Counted from the first letter of the stretch, positions 52,536-63,761 are shown. The stretch is DNA of 64,000 bases from Candidatus Symbiopectobacterium sp. NZEC151 (GCF_025962655.1 NZ_JAGFPE010000003.1:496001-560000), one strand, 5' to 3'. Numbers and translations: made by a program. The notes: generated by a model not told the origin, from the letters alone.

Positions 52536-52663
52536 TCACGCAGCCGGATGGCGTTAACACAGGACACAAAATCTAACATTTTATCGGCCAGTCCATGCAA
52601 TATGCAGACACTAACCGATTTATAAACCACGCATTCTACGTCAATTTACCTGCGACATTCATC

Positions 52664-54598
52664 CTAAACACGACGCCGGGGTGAATATTTTTTCAACTCA
52701 TCGCTGACGGGGATAGACGCCGCGAAAAAATCGCCCTGACCACCGTAAACACCGCGACTCGAAAGTGTATTCCACTCTTCCTGGGTTCTGACGCCCGCGG
52801 CAAATACGCTGGCGGAGGTTCCCTTGCAGGCTTCAATCAGGCTTTGAACAAAAAGCTGATTTTCCGTTCTGCGTTCAAAACGCCGCACCAGACCCGGATG
52901 CAACTTGATGATTTCTACCTGCAACGTTCTGATATAGGTGGTACTGACCAAGGTCAGCCCGGCTTGCGTCACCGCCAGCCGACACCCCAATCCCACCAGC
53001 GTATTCAGAATCGGACGCAGACGCTCGATATACTGACACACATCTGACTCAGCAAGTTCAAACAATATACGTTGACGCTGCTGTTTCGGACATTGCAATA
53101 GCACTTCTTGTAGCCAACGCCAGAAAGGACGCTGCAACAGCGAATCCACATTGACGGGCATCGCCAGGGTCTCTTGCGGCCACGAGGCTGACAGCGCGAT
53201 GATTTGCGCCACCAGCAACCGGTCATAATTGGGCGTCAGCCCCAATTGCTGCACCAGCGGCATATATTCAGCGGCCAACAGTACCTGATCGCCATCGGTA
53301 ATACGCGGCATGATTTCCCGATGATGCACTACGCCATCGCGCGTCACCGCCGGTTTTTGGTACAGATGCGGGCCCCCTTTTGCCAGCGTCTGTTCCAGCA
53401 ATGTGCGCCATTTCACGCTACCGCGCCCCTTGTCAGGCACCTGCCGGTCAAATACGCACCAGCCGTTGCCGCCCTGCAATACCGCATTGCGCGTGGCATC
53501 TTCCACGCTTTCCATCACCTGTTCAGAACTCTGCCCGCTGGCATAGGCGCAAATGCCGATATGCAGCACATCCTCGCGATCGATAAGCGGCGTGATCGGC
53601 AGAATATCCAGCGCTTTGACTAACTGCGCCGCAATAATATCCGCTTCTTTCAGCGAACGGTGTGGCAGCAGCACGGCAAAATCGCTGTTGAAATAGCGCG
53701 CCAGCAGCGCGGAGGGGTAACGCATGACAAAGGTCGAGAGCATATTGACCAGCGTATTGCGGTACTCGCGCAGTTCATTGGCGTAACGGTGCGTTTCCTG
53801 CAAGGTATCGAAATCCGGCAGGCGAATCATCATTACCACACCGTGGGTGCCGACATTTTCCGCGTCTTCCAACTGTGTGGTGAGTTGGTTATCAAAAAAC
53901 AGGCGATTGCTTAATCCGGTTTCCGCATCCTGGGCGGCAAACGCGCGAATCAGCGTATCCAGTCGACTGCGCTCTTCGCGAGCGTCGGCGAGATCCGACA
54001 GCAACTGATCGAACGCACCGCTGGCGCTATCGGGCCATTCGTGCACCGAACCCCGCGCCACCGACTCGCGTTCACCGCGCAAAATGCGGTTGGCACGCGT
54101 CTCGAGCTGTTCGTGTCCTGCCACCTTGCGGCGAAAACGCCGCACGGCATACACCAGCAGCGCGGGCATGCACGCCATCGCCACCACCATGGCGATGGTG
54201 GAGAAAATCCAGCGCGGCGAACCGAAAAAGGGATCAAGATAGGTGAGATTGACGCGGAAATCGGCGTTTTGCATCAGTGGCAGTTGCATCACGTGGTGCA
54301 CATAATCACCCTCTGCGCTCATCAGCTCCGGCAGTCGCAGCGAATATTGCAGGTTTTGATCGAGATCGCGGATCTCCAGCAGCACAACCCCCGCCGCCTT
54401 CATCATTGAGGGCAGCCAAAAGCGTAACCGTTCAGGAGGTTGCACCAACAGCGCCTGATCGATACTGGTCGCAATAGCGTGAAGCTGGTTGTCAACCTGC
54501 TGTAGATTATCGTCAACAATGGTGACTAACCCTATGATAAAAAGCAGGGATATGACGACGACCAGTACCATCGTCATCAATGAAGAAAATTTCGTCAT
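52664..54598 (-). CDS. csrD: RNase E specificity factor CsrD
   Basis: CsrD targets the sRNAs CsrB and CsrC to RNase E and so influences the carbon storage regulator. The 645-residue protein has two membrane segments (about 9-31 and 132-155), a HAMP-like linker, and degenerate GGDEF (YFNSDF in place of GGDEF) and EAL (ELAESD) domains, as in the inactive E. coli protein. LTLVSTTYIRTLQVEIIKLH is conserved. The start at 54598 fits the E. coli N-terminus (TTKFS against MTKFS); a frame to 54691 is longer than the family. Confidence 0.95.
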   Translation of the reverse strand: MTKFSSLMTMVLVVVISLLFIIGLVTIVDDNLQQVDNQLHAIATSIDQALLVQPPERLRFWLPSMMKAAGVVLLEIRDLDQNLQYSLRLPELMSAEGDYVHHVMQLPLMQNADFRVNLTYLDPFFGSPRWIFSTIAMVVAMACMPALLVYAVRRFRRKVAGHEQLETRANRILRGERESVARGSVHEWPDSASGAFDQLLSDLADAREERSRLDTLIRAFAAQDAETGLSNRLFFDNQLTTQLEDAENVGTHGVVMMIRLPDFDTLQETHRYANELREYRNTLVNMLSTFVMRYPSALLARYFNSDFAVLLPHRSLKEADIIAAQLVKALDILPITPLIDREDVLHIGICAYASGQSSEQVMESVEDATRNAVLQGGNGWCVFDRQVPDKGRGSVKWRTLLEQTLAKGGPHLYQKPAVTRDGVVHHREIMPRITDGDQVLLAAEYMPLVQQLGLTPNYDRLLVAQIIALSASWPQETLAMPVNVDSLLQRPFWRWLQEVLLQCPKQQRQRILFELAESDVCQYIERLRPILNTLVGLGCRLAVTQAGLTLVSTTYIRTLQVEIIKLHPGLVRRFERRTENQLFVQSLIEACKGTSASVFAAGVRTQEEWNTLSSRGVYGGQGDFFAASIPVSDELKKYSPRRRV

Positions 54599-54884
54599 TC
54601 GCCCATCCCTGCATCCTCTCGCCGCACGGGTGATATCCCCCGCGCCGTTTTCACCGCTAGCACCAATACTACCTGTTACAAATATAGACACTAAAGGATT
54701 TTCCCTGACTTTTCCTCTCCGGTCACAATCCCATCGCGATCGTGGCGTGTTCGCAACCGATATCCGCCGTCAGGCTCCCCTTTAGGCTTACCGTGCAACA
54801 CTCTGCAATGAACTCTTTTTTGCTCAGGCCGTCTTATCTTCCATACTTATAGCATTCAGCCGTTGTAACCCGTGGAGCATCATC

Positions 54885-55901
54885 ATGTCTGATTCTCATC
54901 GTCAACGCCAACCGAGCGCCGCCGACGTGACCCCTGAGGGGATTTTTCACCAGCGCCGCGCCGTGATGAAAGCGCTGGGCATCGCCGCCGCCTCGCTGAG
55001 CCTGCCGCACAGCGCACAGGCGGACGTGCTGGACTGGCTCACCGGCGGCGGCAAAAAAAGGCCGACGGCACCACCGCCCACGCCGCTTACCTTCACACCT
55101 GAACACAATGCGCCGACATCACTTACGCTGACACCCGAAGACAAGGTGACAGGCTACAACAACTTTTATGAATTCGGGCTGGATAAAGCCGACCCGGCCG
55201 CCAATGCAGGCGGGTTGCGCACGGAAGGCTGGAAGGTACAAATAGAAGGGGAAATCGCCAAGCCCATCACGCTGGATATCGATGACATTATCAAGCGCTT
55301 TCCGCTGGAAGAGCGCATCTATCGTTTTCGCTGCGTCGAGGCCTGGTCAATGGTGATTCCCTGGGTAGGGTTCCCGTTGGCGAAACTGATTCAGTTCGCA
55401 GAGCCGACCAGCGCCGCGCGCTATGTTGCCTTTCAAACCCTGCACGATCCCGAACAGATGCCGGGGCAGAAAGATCGCTTTCTCGGCGGCGGGCTTGACT
55501 ATCCTTATGTAGAAGGCTTAACCCTGGAAGAGGCGCTACATCCCTTGACCCTGCTGGCGCTCGGTGTCTATGGCAAAACCTTGCCACCGCAGAACGGCGC
55601 GCCCATCCGCCTGGTGACACCGTGGAAATATGGATTCAAAAACATCAAATCCATCGTAAAAATCCGCTTTACGCGCGAACGACCGCCCTCAACCTGGAAT
55701 CTGGCGGCGCCAGATGAATATGGGTTTTATGCCAATGTGAACCCGGATGTTAACCATCCGCGCTGGTCGCAGGCCAGTGAACGGGTGATTGGTGCAGGCG
55801 GACTGCTTAACGTTCAGCGCCAACCGACGCTGCTGTTTAACGGCTATGCCGAGCAAGTGGCACCGCTGTATCGCGGTCTGAACCTGCGGGATAATTTCTG
55901 A
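54885..55901 (+). CDS. msrP: Periplasmic methionine sulfoxide reductase, molybdopterin subunit MsrP
   Basis: MsrP (YedY) repairs oxidised methionines of periplasmic proteins using a molybdenum cofactor. The 338-residue precursor has a twin-arginine signal ([20 protein letters not shown]), so it is exported folded by Tat. The Mo-ligand cysteine lies in [22 protein letters not shown]-like [18 protein letters not shown] is the cofactor-binding end. msrQ follows with no gap. Confidence 0.97.
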   Translation: MSDSHRQRQPSAADVTPEGIFHQRRAVMKALGIAAASLSLPHSAQADVLDWLTGGGKKRPTAPPPTPLTFTPEHNAPTSLTLTPEDKVTGYNNFYEFGLDKADPAANAGGLRTEGWKVQIEGEIAKPITLDIDDIIKRFPLEERIYRFRCVEAWSMVIPWVGFPLAKLIQFAEPTSAARYVAFQTLHDPEQMPGQKDRFLGGGLDYPYVEGLTLEEALHPLTLLALGVYGKTLPPQNGAPIRLVTPWKYGFKNIKSIVKIRFTRERPPSTWNLAAPDEYGFYANVNPDVNHPRWSQASERVIGAGGLLNVQRQPTLLFNGYAEQVAPLYRGLNLRDNF

Positions 55902-56501
55902 ATGCGTCTGACACTCCGCCAGGTGTTCTGGCTGAAAATCATCTTGCATGCCGCCGCCGCGTTGCCGCTGCTGTGGCTGTTTTATGCCATTCAACAAGGG
56001 GCATTGAGCGCCGATCCGGCCAAAGATATCCAGCACTTTACCGGACGAATGGCGCTAAAGCTGTTGCTGGGCACGCTGTTGGTCACGCCGCTGGCGCGCT
56101 ACGGCAAACAGCCGCTGCTGATCCGCTGCCGCCGCTTGCTTGGCCTGTGGTGTTTTGCCTGGGCTACACTGCATCTGACCAGCTATGCGCTGTTGGAACT
56201 GGGGATCGCCAACCTTGCGCTGTTGGGCCAGGAGCTGATTAATCGCCCCTACCTGACAGTCGGCGCACTCAGTTGGCTGCTATTGCTGGCCCTGGCGGTA
56301 ACCTCATTTCAGGCGGCGCAACGGGCGCTTGGCAAAAACTGGCAGCGCTTGCATAACCTTATCTATGCCATCGCGGTGCTCGCACCGATTCATTATTTGT
56401 GGTCAGTAAAAATCTTATCGCCGCAGCCGGTGATCTATGGGCTGGGTGCGCTGTTCTTGTTAGCACTGCGTTACAAAAAGTTCCGCCAGTGGTGGCGTTA
56501 A
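55902..56501 (+). CDS. msrQ: Heme-binding membrane subunit MsrQ
   Basis: MsrQ (YedZ) is the b-type heme membrane protein that passes quinone electrons to MsrP. The 199-residue protein has about six membrane helices and conserved heme histidines in [16 protein letters not shown]-flanking segments, [13 protein letters not shown] and [10 protein letters not shown]. The ATG lies directly after the msrP TGA. Confidence 0.96.
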   Translation: MRLTLRQVFWLKIILHAAAALPLLWLFYAIQQGALSADPAKDIQHFTGRMALKLLLGTLLVTPLARYGKQPLLIRCRRLLGLWCFAWATLHLTSYALLELGIANLALLGQELINRPYLTVGALSWLLLLALAVTSFQAAQRALGKNWQRLHNLIYAIAVLAPIHYLWSVKILSPQPVIYGLGALFLLALRYKKFRQWWR

Positions 56502-56603
56502 TGCCGGGAAAGCGACAGCAGCGCGCCGCCGCGTGCGACGGGGGTGTTAAAGCCAGTTGCGGAGATAAGACCAGTATTTAGCTGCTAATTGCCACGATAT
56601 GGT

Positions 56604-56609
56604 TATAAT
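56604..56609 (+). promoter_or_regulatory. Candidate -10 upstream of aroQ-accBC
   Basis: A consensus TATAAT lies 123 bp before the aroQ ATG in a 230-bp gap after msrQ. No good -35 was seen at 16-18 bp. It could serve aroQ and read on into accBC. Confidence 0.4.
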
Positions 56610-56731
56610 GCCCGACCTTATCGCCCGGTGAACAATTTACGTTGCCAAAAGGTGACAAACGATGTGCTTCGCGCTATGTTGTGCGACACGTTTTTCTACA
56701 AACTGGGTGTATCGCGGGAGATAGCGGCACA

Positions 56732-57184
56732 ATGGCAGAGAGATTTCACATTTTGCTTTTGAACGGTCCCAACCTGAATCTGCTGGGAACCCGTGAGCCA
56801 GAGAAGTACGGCAGCACTACGCTTGCAGAGATCGTCAGCGGTCTGGAACATCAGGCGCAGTCGCTCAATGTACACTTCTCCCATGTCCAATCCAATGCCG
56901 AGCATGTGCTGATTGATACGCTTCATCAGGCACGCGGCAACACGGATTTTATTTTAATTAACCCGGCGGCATTCACCCACACCAGCGTTGCATTACGTGA
57001 TGCGCTACTGGCCGTGGAAATTCCGTTTATCGAGATCCATCTGAGCAACGTGCACGCACGCGAGCCGTTCCGCCATCACTCTTACCTGTCCGATGTGGCG
57101 GTGGGTGTGATTTGCGGCCTGGGCGCGGATGGATATGGCTATGCGTTACAGACGGCGGTAAAACGCCTGTCCACGTCAAACTAA
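56732..57184 (+). CDS. aroQ: 3-dehydroquinate dehydratase, type II
   Basis: AroQ makes 3-dehydroshikimate in the shikimate pathway. The 150-residue protein has [17 protein letters not shown] with the catalytic tyrosine, [18 protein letters not shown], and [17 protein letters not shown] with the catalytic histidine. E. coli K-12 uses the unrelated type I enzyme AroD, so the type II gene here is a clade marker. The start at 56732 lies after GGGAG; a longer frame is not homologous. Confidence 0.97.
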   Translation: MAERFHILLLNGPNLNLLGTREPEKYGSTTLAEIVSGLEHQAQSLNVHFSHVQSNAEHVLIDTLHQARGNTDFILINPAAFTHTSVALRDALLAVEIPFIEIHLSNVHAREPFRHHSYLSDVAVGVICGLGADGYGYALQTAVKRLSTSN

Positions 57185-57222
57185 ATAAACCCATTTCAAC
57201 AAATGAGTACGGAACCACATCC

Positions 57223-57687
57223 ATGGATATTCGTAAAATCAAGAAACTGATCGAACTGGTTGAAGAATCCGGCATCGCCGAACTGGAAATCTCAGAAGGT
57301 GAAGAATCAGTACGTATCAGTCGTGCCCCTGTAGCACCGGCTTACCCGATGATGCAGCAAGCCTATGCGCCCATGATGCAGCAACCTGCACCGGCATTGG
57401 CAAACGCGGTGGCTCCGGCACCGGAAGTTGCCGCTGCACCGGCGGCCGTGAGCGGTCACATCGTGCGCTCTCCCATGGTGGGTACGTTCTACCGTACGCC
57501 AAGCCCGGATGCCAAGGCATTCGTTGAAGTGGGGCAGCGCGTTAACGTCGGCGATACCTTGTGCATCGTTGAAGCCATGAAAATGATGAACCAAATCGAA
57601 GCTGATAAAGCAGGCGTGGTGAAAGCCGTGCTGCTTGAAAACGGCCAACCGGTAGAGTTTGATGAGGCTCTGGTTATCATTGAATAA
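57223..57687 (+). CDS. accB: Biotin carboxyl carrier protein of acetyl-CoA carboxylase
   Basis: AccB carries biotin between AccC and AccAD in fatty acid synthesis. The 154-residue protein starts [20 protein letters not shown], has a Pro/Ala-rich linker (about 45-80), and the biotinylated lysine in [16 protein letters not shown]. accC follows after 29 bp. Confidence 0.98.
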   Translation: MDIRKIKKLIELVEESGIAELEISEGEESVRISRAPVAPAYPMMQQAYAPMMQQPAPALANAVAPAPEVAAAPAAVSGHIVRSPMVGTFYRTPSPDAKAFVEVGQRVNVGDTLCIVEAMKMMNQIEADKAGVVKAVLLENGQPVEFDEALVIIE

Positions 57688-57716
57688 CCGGTTGTCATCG
57701 AATAACGAGGCTTACC

Positions 57717-59060
57717 ATGCTAGATAAAATCGTTATCGCGAACCGCGGAGAGATTGCGCTGCGTATTTTGCGCGCCTGTAAAGAACTGGGCATCAAAACC
57801 GTTGCCGTTCACTCCAGCGCGGACCGCGATCTGAAACATGTGCTGCTGGCCGATGAGACCGTGTGTATCGGCCCGGCGCAGTCGACCAAGAGCTACCTGA
57901 ACATCCCGGCGATCATTTCTGCCGCAGAAATCACCGGCGCTGTGGCCATCCACCCCGGCTACGGCTTTTTGTCCGAGAATGCCGATTTTGCCGAGCAGGT
58001 TGAGCGCTCCGGCTTTATCTTCATTGGCCCACGCGCAGACACCATCCGTTTGATGGGTGACAAAGTCTCTGCCATTTCTGCCATGAAGAAAGCGGGCGTA
58101 CCGTGCGTACCGGGCTCTGACGGCCCGCTGGGCGACGACATGGACAAGAACCGCGCCTTTGGTAAACGCATCGGCTACCCGGTGATTATCAAAGCCTCTG
58201 GCGGCGGCGGCGGTCGCGGCATGCGCGTAGTGCGCAGCGAAAAAGATCTGGAGCAATCCATCCTCATGACCCGTGCGGAAGCGAAAGCCGCTTTCAATAA
58301 CGACATGGTGTATATGGAAAAATACCTGGAAAATCCGCGTCACGTGGAAATTCAGGTATTGGCTGACGGTCAGGGCAACGCCATCTATCTGGCAGAACGC
58401 GACTGCTCCATGCAGCGTCGTCACCAGAAAGTGGTGGAAGAAGCGCCTGCACCGGGCATCACGGCAGATTTGCGTCGCTACATCGGCGATCGCTGCGCCA
58501 AAGCCTGTGTGGATATCGGCTATCGCGGTGCCGGTACGTTCGAATTCCTGTTTGAAAACGGTGAATTTTACTTTATCGAGATGAACACCCGTATTCAGGT
58601 TGAGCATCCGGTAACGGAGATGATCACCGGAGTCGATCTGATCAAAGAGCAGCTGCGCATCGCTGCCGGTCAGCCGCTGTCGATCAAACAGGAAGAAGTC
58701 ATCGTGCGCGGTCATGCGGTGGAATGCCGTATCAACGCCGAAGATCCCAACACCTTCCTGCCGAGTCCGGGCAAGATCACCCGTTTCCACGCACCGGGCG
58801 GTTTTGGCGTACGCTGGGAATCGCACATTTACGCGGGCTATACCGTGCCGCCGTACTACGATTCCATGATCGGCAAGCTGATCACTTACGGTGAAAGCCG
58901 CGATATCGCGATTTCCCGGATGAAAAACGCCTTGGCGGAACTGATCATTGATGGTATTAAAACCAACATTGAGTTGCAGTTGAAGATTATGAGCGACGAG
59001 AACTTCCAGCACGGTGGAACCAATATCCACTATCTGGAGAAAAAACTCGGTCTGCAATAA
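57717..59060 (+). CDS. accC: Biotin carboxylase subunit of acetyl-CoA carboxylase
   Basis: AccC carboxylates biotin with ATP and bicarbonate. The 447-residue ATP-grasp enzyme begins [18 protein letters not shown], has the glycine loop [13 protein letters not shown] (about 161-173), [12 protein letters not shown] and [14 protein letters not shown] with catalytic residues. A strong terminator follows. Confidence 0.99.
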   Translation: MLDKIVIANRGEIALRILRACKELGIKTVAVHSSADRDLKHVLLADETVCIGPAQSTKSYLNIPAIISAAEITGAVAIHPGYGFLSENADFAEQVERSGFIFIGPRADTIRLMGDKVSAISAMKKAGVPCVPGSDGPLGDDMDKNRAFGKRIGYPVIIKASGGGGGRGMRVVRSEKDLEQSILMTRAEAKAAFNNDMVYMEKYLENPRHVEIQVLADGQGNAIYLAERDCSMQRRHQKVVEEAPAPGITADLRRYIGDRCAKACVDIGYRGAGTFEFLFENGEFYFIEMNTRIQVEHPVTEMITGVDLIKEQLRIAAGQPLSIKQEEVIVRGHAVECRINAEDPNTFLPSPGKITRFHAPGGFGVRWESHIYAGYTVPPYYDSMIGKLITYGESRDIAISRMKNALAELIIDGIKTNIELQLKIMSDENFQHGGTNIHYLEKKLGLQ

Positions 59061-59080
59061 TCTGCATCGTACAAGCGTAT

Positions 59081-59105
59081 AAAGGCCAGCCATGCTGGCC
59101 TTTTT
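59081..59105 (+). terminator. Terminator after accC
   Basis: AAAGGCCAGC and GCTGGCCTTT form a 10-bp stem around CAT followed by TTTTT; the arms are perfect. It lies 20 bp after the accC stop and ends the aroQ-accBC message before yhdT. Confidence 0.85.
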
Positions 59106-59136
59106 GCTTGCTGGTACTGCTTTACAGGGAAAAACC

Positions 59137-59379
59137 ATGGACAAACGCTTCCCCCAAGCGCACAAAGAGGCGCGCTGGGCACTGTTCCTGACACTCTTTT
59201 ACCTCGTAGGCTGGATAGTCACCGCCTACGTGCCTGACAATACCGCCGGACCGACCGGGCTGCCGCGCTGGTTTGAGTTCTCCTGCCTGCTGCTGCCGCT
59301 GGTGTTTATCGTGCTGTGCTGGCTGATGACGCACCTGGTGTTCCGCGATATCCCATTGGGAGACGACGATGCACAATGA
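59137..59379 (+). CDS. yhdT: DUF997 inner-membrane protein YhdT
   Basis: The 80-residue protein starts MDKRFPQAHKEARWALFLTL and has two membrane helices (about 12-32 and 48-68). It belongs to the small DUF997 family found beside panF; a subunit-like role in pantothenate uptake is only inference. The start at 59137 is used because a longer frame runs through the accC terminator. It overlaps panF by 11 bp. Confidence 0.92.
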   Translation: MDKRFPQAHKEARWALFLTLFYLVGWIVTAYVPDNTAGPTGLPRWFEFSCLLLPLVFIVLCWLMTHLVFRDIPLGDDDAQ

Positions 59380-60820
59380 TGTGATTCTGCCGCTGGTCGT
59401 CTACCTGATGCTGGTGTTCGGGCTGTCGATTTACGCTTATCTGCGCCGCCGCGAAGGCAATTTCCTCAACGAGTATTTCCTCGGTAGCCGTTCGATGGGT
59501 GGGTTTGTGCTCGCCATGACGCTGATTGGCACCTATGTCAGCGCCAGTTCGTTTATCGGTGGGCCGGGTGCCGCCTATAAATACGGCCTGGGCTGGGTGC
59601 TGTTGGCAGTGATCCAAGTGCCAACCATGCTGCTTTCTCTCGGTATTCTGGGGAAAAAATTCGCCATTCTGGCGCGGCGCTACAACGCCATTACCCTGAA
59701 CGATATGCTGTATGCCCGTTATGGCAGCCGCCTGCTGGTGTGGTTTGCCAGTCTGAGCCTGCTGGTGGCCTTTATCGGGGCGATGGCGGTACAGTTTATC
59801 GGCGGCGCTCGCCTGCTGGAAACTGCGGCTAACGTGCCCTACGACGTTGGCTTGCTGATTTTCGGCGTCACGATAGGGCTTTACACCACCTTCGGCGGTT
59901 TTCGCGCCAGCGTGCTCAATGACGCGATGCAAGGCGTGGTGATGCTGATCGGCACGGTCTTGCTGCTGGTGGCGATTATCTCTGCCGCTGGCGGGCTGGG
60001 CAGCGCGGTAGAAACGCTGCGTCAGATCGATCCGGCACTGGTCGACCCGCACGGCAGCGGCCAGACGCTTACCTTCCCGTTTATGGCGTCATTTTGGGTA
60101 TTGGTGTGCTTCGGCGTCATCGGCCTGCCTAACACCGCAGTGCGCTGCATTTCCTACAAAGACAGCAAAGCGCTGCATCGTGGCATCATTATCGGCACCA
60201 TCGTGATCACCGTGCTGATGCTGGGCATGCATCTGGCAGGCGCGCTGGGGCGCGCTATTATGCCCAACCTGACCATTCCCGATCAGGTCTTGCCGGAACT
60301 GATGGTGAAGGTGCTGCCGCCGCTGGCTGCTGGCATCTTCCTCGCTGCGCCCATGTCCGCCATTATGGCCAACATTAATGCGCACCTGCTGCAAGCGTCT
60401 GCCACCATCATCAAAGATCTGTATCTGAGCGTAAAACCGCATCAAGCGCAGAGTGAACGCCATATCAAATGGCTCTCCAGCGCCACCACGCTGCTGCTGG
60501 GTATGCTGACGCTGCTGGCCTCCTGGCGACCGCCTGAAATGATTATCTGGCTCAATCTGCTGGCCTTTGGCGGCCTGGAGGCGGTATTCCTGTGGCCGCT
60601 GGTGCTGGGGCTTTATTGGGAACGCGCCAATGCGACCGGCGCGCTCAGCGCCATGATGGTCGGTGCCTTATGCTATACCCTACTTGCCACCTTTAAGCTG
60701 AATCTGGCGGGCTTTCACCCGATTGTCCCCGCCCTTTCGTTCAGCTTATTGGCATTTCTTATTGGTAACCGTTTTGGCAGCAATCCTGTGCCAAACGCTG
60801 CCGCTACACCTTCACATTAA
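59369..60820 (+). CDS. panF: Sodium/pantothenate symporter
   Basis: PanF imports pantothenate, the CoA precursor, with sodium. The 483-residue protein is of the solute:sodium symporter family with about 13 membrane segments; [20 protein letters not shown] and [20 protein letters not shown] are characteristic. It overlaps yhdT and is followed by prmA. Confidence 0.97.
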   Translation: MHNDVILPLVVYLMLVFGLSIYAYLRRREGNFLNEYFLGSRSMGGFVLAMTLIGTYVSASSFIGGPGAAYKYGLGWVLLAVIQVPTMLLSLGILGKKFAILARRYNAITLNDMLYARYGSRLLVWFASLSLLVAFIGAMAVQFIGGARLLETAANVPYDVGLLIFGVTIGLYTTFGGFRASVLNDAMQGVVMLIGTVLLLVAIISAAGGLGSAVETLRQIDPALVDPHGSGQTLTFPFMASFWVLVCFGVIGLPNTAVRCISYKDSKALHRGIIIGTIVITVLMLGMHLAGALGRAIMPNLTIPDQVLPELMVKVLPPLAAGIFLAAPMSAIMANINAHLLQASATIIKDLYLSVKPHQAQSERHIKWLSSATTLLLGMLTLLASWRPPEMIIWLNLLAFGGLEAVFLWPLVLGLYWERANATGALSAMMVGALCYTLLATFKLNLAGFHPIVPALSFSLLAFLIGNRFGSNPVPNAAATPSH

Positions 60821-60837
60821 CGGGAACAGAGGCTGCT

Positions 60838-61719
60838 ATGCCGTGGATTCAACTCAAAATTAATACGACGGGCGCGCAGGCTGAACAATTGGGCGATGTG
60901 CTTATCGAGAGCGGTGCGGTATCCGTCACCTTTCAGGATACCCACGATACGCCGGTATTCGAGCCGCTGCCGGGGGAAACCCGTTTATGGGGCGATACCG
61001 ACGTGATTGGGCTGTACGACGCCGAAACCGAGATGCCGGACGTGATTGCTCAACTGGAACAAGAGCCGCTGCTAGGTGCCGGTTTTCACCATAAAATCGA
61101 GCAATTGGAAGACAAAGACTGGGAACGGGAGTGGATGGACAACTTCCACCCGATGCAGTTTGGTAAACGCCTGTGGATCTGCCCGAGCTGGCGTGACATC
61201 CCTGATCCGAACGCGGTTAACGTGATGCTGGATCCCGGCCTGGCCTTTGGTACCGGCACGCACCCTACTACGTCCCTGTGCCTGCAATGGCTCGATGGTC
61301 TGGATCTGGCAGGCAAGACGGTTATCGATTTTGGCTGTGGTTCCGGTATTTTGGCGATCGCCGCGCTGAAACTGGGCGCGGCACAGGCAATTGGCATCGA
61401 TATCGACCCTCAGGCCATTCAAGCCAGCCGCGACAATGCGCAGCGTAATGGCGTCTCAGAGCGTCTGGCGCTCTATCTGTCGAAAGACCAGCCCAACGAT
61501 CTCTCTGCCGACGTTGTGGTTGCCAATATCCTTGCAGGCCCGCTGCGCGAGCTGGCACCGCTGATTAGCACACTGCCCAAGGCGGGAGGGCATTTAGGGT
61601 TATCGGGCATTCTGGCGTCACAGGCAGAGAACGTGGCAGCGGCTTACACCGAGCTGTTCGAACTCGACCCGACCGTTGAGAAAGAGGAGTGGTGCCGCAT
61701 TACCGGCATCAAGCGCTAA
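60838..61719 (+). CDS. prmA: Ribosomal protein L11 methyltransferase
   Basis: PrmA trimethylates L11 at several positions. The 293-residue protein has an N-terminal substrate-binding domain, linker ([20 protein letters not shown]), and a SAM methyltransferase domain with [20 protein letters not shown] and [20 protein letters not shown] precedes the ATG. Confidence 0.98.
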   Translation: MPWIQLKINTTGAQAEQLGDVLIESGAVSVTFQDTHDTPVFEPLPGETRLWGDTDVIGLYDAETEMPDVIAQLEQEPLLGAGFHHKIEQLEDKDWEREWMDNFHPMQFGKRLWICPSWRDIPDPNAVNVMLDPGLAFGTGTHPTTSLCLQWLDGLDLAGKTVIDFGCGSGILAIAALKLGAAQAIGIDIDPQAIQASRDNAQRNGVSERLALYLSKDQPNDLSADVVVANILAGPLRELAPLISTLPKAGGHLGLSGILASQAENVAAAYTELFELDPTVEKEEWCRITGIKR

Positions 61720-61785
61720 GCATCATGGCGAGTGTCCTTAGCCGTTTCACGGCGGTTGGCGGCACTCGTCAAAATCATTGATGTA

Positions 61786-62057
61786 TATACCCTAAATAAT
61801 TCGAGTTGCAGGACAAAACGTTTACGTTTTGAACAGCGCTTGCGCTGGCCCTTTAGGGCGAGACTCATTTATGCGTCTCGTAACGCGGCAAGCGAACGAA
61901 TCCCGATGAGCTTACTCAGGTAAGTGATTCGGGTGACAAATCTGCCGGGAGCAGATTTGAACGCCGCCTGCGGCGGCCTCGTAAGAGGTGAGGCCCAGGG
62001 ATGGGCCGAATAACGAGTGCAGCCAACGCACCTGCAGCTTGAAGTATGACGGGTATA
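61786..62057. repeat. 272-bp MITE-like element made of hairpins
   Basis: The ends are imperfect inverted repeats of about 27 bp: TATACCCTAAATAATTCGAG on the left and, read on the other strand, TATACCCGTCATACTTCAAG on the right, both continuing to a TTGCAGG/CTGCAGG block. Inside are at least seven further perfect hairpins, for example CAAAACG/CGTTTTG (61814), CAGCGC/GCGCTG (61834), AAATCTGC/GCAGATTT (61938), GCCGCC/GGCGGC (61963) and GGCCCA/TGGGCC (61992). The end sequence is one I know from dispersed intergenic repeats of Yersinia, Photorhabdus, Serratia and Pectobacterium. No protein is encoded. Confidence 0.8.
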
Positions 62058-62280
62058 GCGGCTGTGCGATAAAGCGCCGGTTGTTGCGCAGCAAAACGCC
62101 ATCGGGCGCGGCCTGTCCCAGCATTTGCGTACTGTTGCGCAGAAATGTTTTATCGTGCAATGGTTGGACCAATAAGTGACTTTTCTTATAACTTGCTGTA
62201 ATAAAAAGACAATTAAGAATTTCAAGCGCGCAAAGACACATTTCCTTGATCTGTTCCGCTCAATTGCTCAAAGTTTGGCC

Positions 62281-62309
62281 TTTCATCTGGCGTAAAAAAT
62301 GCGTAATAT
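62281..62309 (+). promoter_or_regulatory. dusB-fis promoter
   Basis: TTTCAT (62281-62286), a 17-bp spacer and TAATAT (62304-62309) are followed by the GC-rich discriminator ACGCGCCCTTGC. The region matches the E. coli fis promoter closely as I remember it, which is under stringent, growth-phase and Fis autoregulatory control. Confidence 0.85.
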
Positions 62310-62347
62310 ACGCGCCCTTGCAGACACAGTATGGTCACTCTTTGTCT

Positions 62348-63313
62348 ATGCACATTGGACAATTTCAGCTAGCTAATCGATTGATTGCCGCCCCCATGGC
62401 TGGCGTCAGCGATCGCCCGTTCAGGACGCTCTGTCATGAGATGGGGGCTGGGATGACGGTCTCCGAAATGCTCTCCTCCAATCCGGAGGTGTGGCGTTCG
62501 GATAAGTCGCGTCTGCGCATGGTACACAGTGATGAACCTGGGATCCGCGCCGTGCAGATTGCCGGTAGCGACCCTGATGAGATGGCAGCGGCAGCCAGAA
62601 TCAACACTGATTTTGGCGCGCAAATCATTGATATCAACATGGGGTGTCCTGCAAAGAAGGTAAACCGCAAGATGGCGGGTTCTGCGCTGTTGCAGTATCC
62701 GGATTTGGTAAAACAGATCCTCTCCGCCGTGGTTAAGGCGGTGGACGTACCGGTCACGCTGAAAATTCGTACTGGCTGGGCACCGGAGCACCGTAACTGT
62801 GTAGACATTGCCAGACTGGCCGAAGCCTGTGGTATTCAGGCGCTTACCGTACATGGCCGCACCCGTGCGTGCCTGTTCAACGGTGAGGCAGAATACGACA
62901 GCATTCGGGCGGTTAAGCAGGCCGTTTCCATTCCCGTTATCGCGAATGGCGACATTACAAGCCCGCGTAAAGCCAGAGCGGTTCTTGATTACACCGGGGC
63001 AGATGCCCTGATGATAGGACGGGCTGCTCAGGGAAGACCCTGGATCTTTCGGGAAATCCAGCATTATCTGGACACGGGGGAGCAACTGGCACCGATGCCA
63101 TTGGCAGAGGTGAAGCGTTTGCTCTTCAAGCACATACGGGAATTGCACGACTTTTATGGTCCGGGCAAGGGATTCCGTATTGCTCGTAAGCACGTCTCCT
63201 GGTATCTCCAGGAGAACGCCCCCAATGACCAGTTTAGGCGCACATTCAACGCCATTGAGGATGCCAGCGAACAGCTGGAGGCGTTGGAGGCATATTTTGA
63301 AAATCTTGCGTAA
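62348..63313 (+). CDS. dusB: tRNA-dihydrouridine synthase B
   Basis: DusB reduces uridine 17 of tRNA with FMN. The 321-residue protein starts [20 protein letters not shown], with the catalytic cysteine in [19 protein letters not shown] and FMN contacts in [10 protein letters not shown]. The ATG at 62348 gives the E. coli length; a longer frame to 62246 begins before the promoter and is rejected. No clear ribosome site is present, a feature shared with E. coli. Confidence 0.97.
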   Translation: MHIGQFQLANRLIAAPMAGVSDRPFRTLCHEMGAGMTVSEMLSSNPEVWRSDKSRLRMVHSDEPGIRAVQIAGSDPDEMAAAARINTDFGAQIIDINMGCPAKKVNRKMAGSALLQYPDLVKQILSAVVKAVDVPVTLKIRTGWAPEHRNCVDIARLAEACGIQALTVHGRTRACLFNGEAEYDSIRAVKQAVSIPVIANGDITSPRKARAVLDYTGADALMIGRAAQGRPWIFREIQHYLDTGEQLAPMPLAEVKRLLFKHIRELHDFYGPGKGFRIARKHVSWYLQENAPNDQFRRTFNAIEDASEQLEALEAYFENLA

Positions 63314-63336
63314 ACAGAAAAAGAGCTGACAGAACT

Positions 63337-63633
63337 ATGTTCGAACAACGCGTGAATTCTGACGTACTGACCGTTTCTACCGTAAACTCTCAGGCTCAGG
63401 TAACCCAAAAACCCCTGCGCGACTCGGTTAAACAGGCACTGAAGAACTATTTCGCTCAACTTAACGGTCAGGATGTGAATGACCTGTATGAGCTGGTACT
63501 GGCTGAAGTTGAACAGCCACTGTTGGACATGGTGATGCAGTACACCCGTGGTAACCAGACCCGCGCGGCCCTGATGATGGGTATCAACCGCGGTACGCTG
63601 CGCAAGAAATTGAAAAAATACGGCATGAACTGA
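63337..63633 (+). CDS. fis: Nucleoid protein Fis
   Basis: Fis is the abundant growth-phase DNA-bending protein that activates rRNA genes and many others. The 98-residue protein has the N-terminal Hin-activation arm and a C-terminal HTH ([20 protein letters not shown]). It appears to differ from my memory of E. coli Fis by one residue only (Ala20 in place of Asp). It is co-transcribed with dusB. Confidence 0.99.
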   Translation: MFEQRVNSDVLTVSTVNSQAQVTQKPLRDSVKQALKNYFAQLNGQDVNDLYELVLAEVEQPLLDMVMQYTRGNQTRAALMMGINRGTLRKKLKKYGMN

Positions 63634-63660
63634 TACTGGTTCATTACCGTTGGTTTTTTA

Positions 63661-63695
63661 GAAAAACGCTTGCCAGAAATGGCAGGCGTTTTTTG
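63661..63695 (+). terminator. Terminator of dusB-fis
   Basis: AAAAACGC-tt-GCC and GGC-ag-GCGTTTTTT pair around AGAAAT with a T-run, 28 bp after the fis stop. A strong intrinsic terminator. Confidence 0.88.
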
Positions 63696-63761
63696 TCTGT
63701 TGCGGTGCAACGTCGACCTTTAAGCACTTCACCCGATGCCACTGCAATGCGAGCCCGCTTG

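Larger units (their letters stand above)
61720..62347. other. prmA-dusB intergenic region
   Basis: This 628-bp gap contains the 272-bp repeat element (61786-62057), about 220 bp of AT-richer sequence where Fis and IHF would bind upstream of the fis promoter, and the promoter itself. Frames crossing the repeat are not regarded as genes. Confidence 0.7.

Noticed and set aside
57720-59165. 481-codon minus-strand frame opposite accC
   Set aside because: Complete overlap with accC, and no protein family signature; a codon-bias shadow.
61869-62225. 118-codon frame across the repeat upstream of dusB
   Set aside because: Most of it is the palindromic repeat, whose hairpins and composition explain the open frame.
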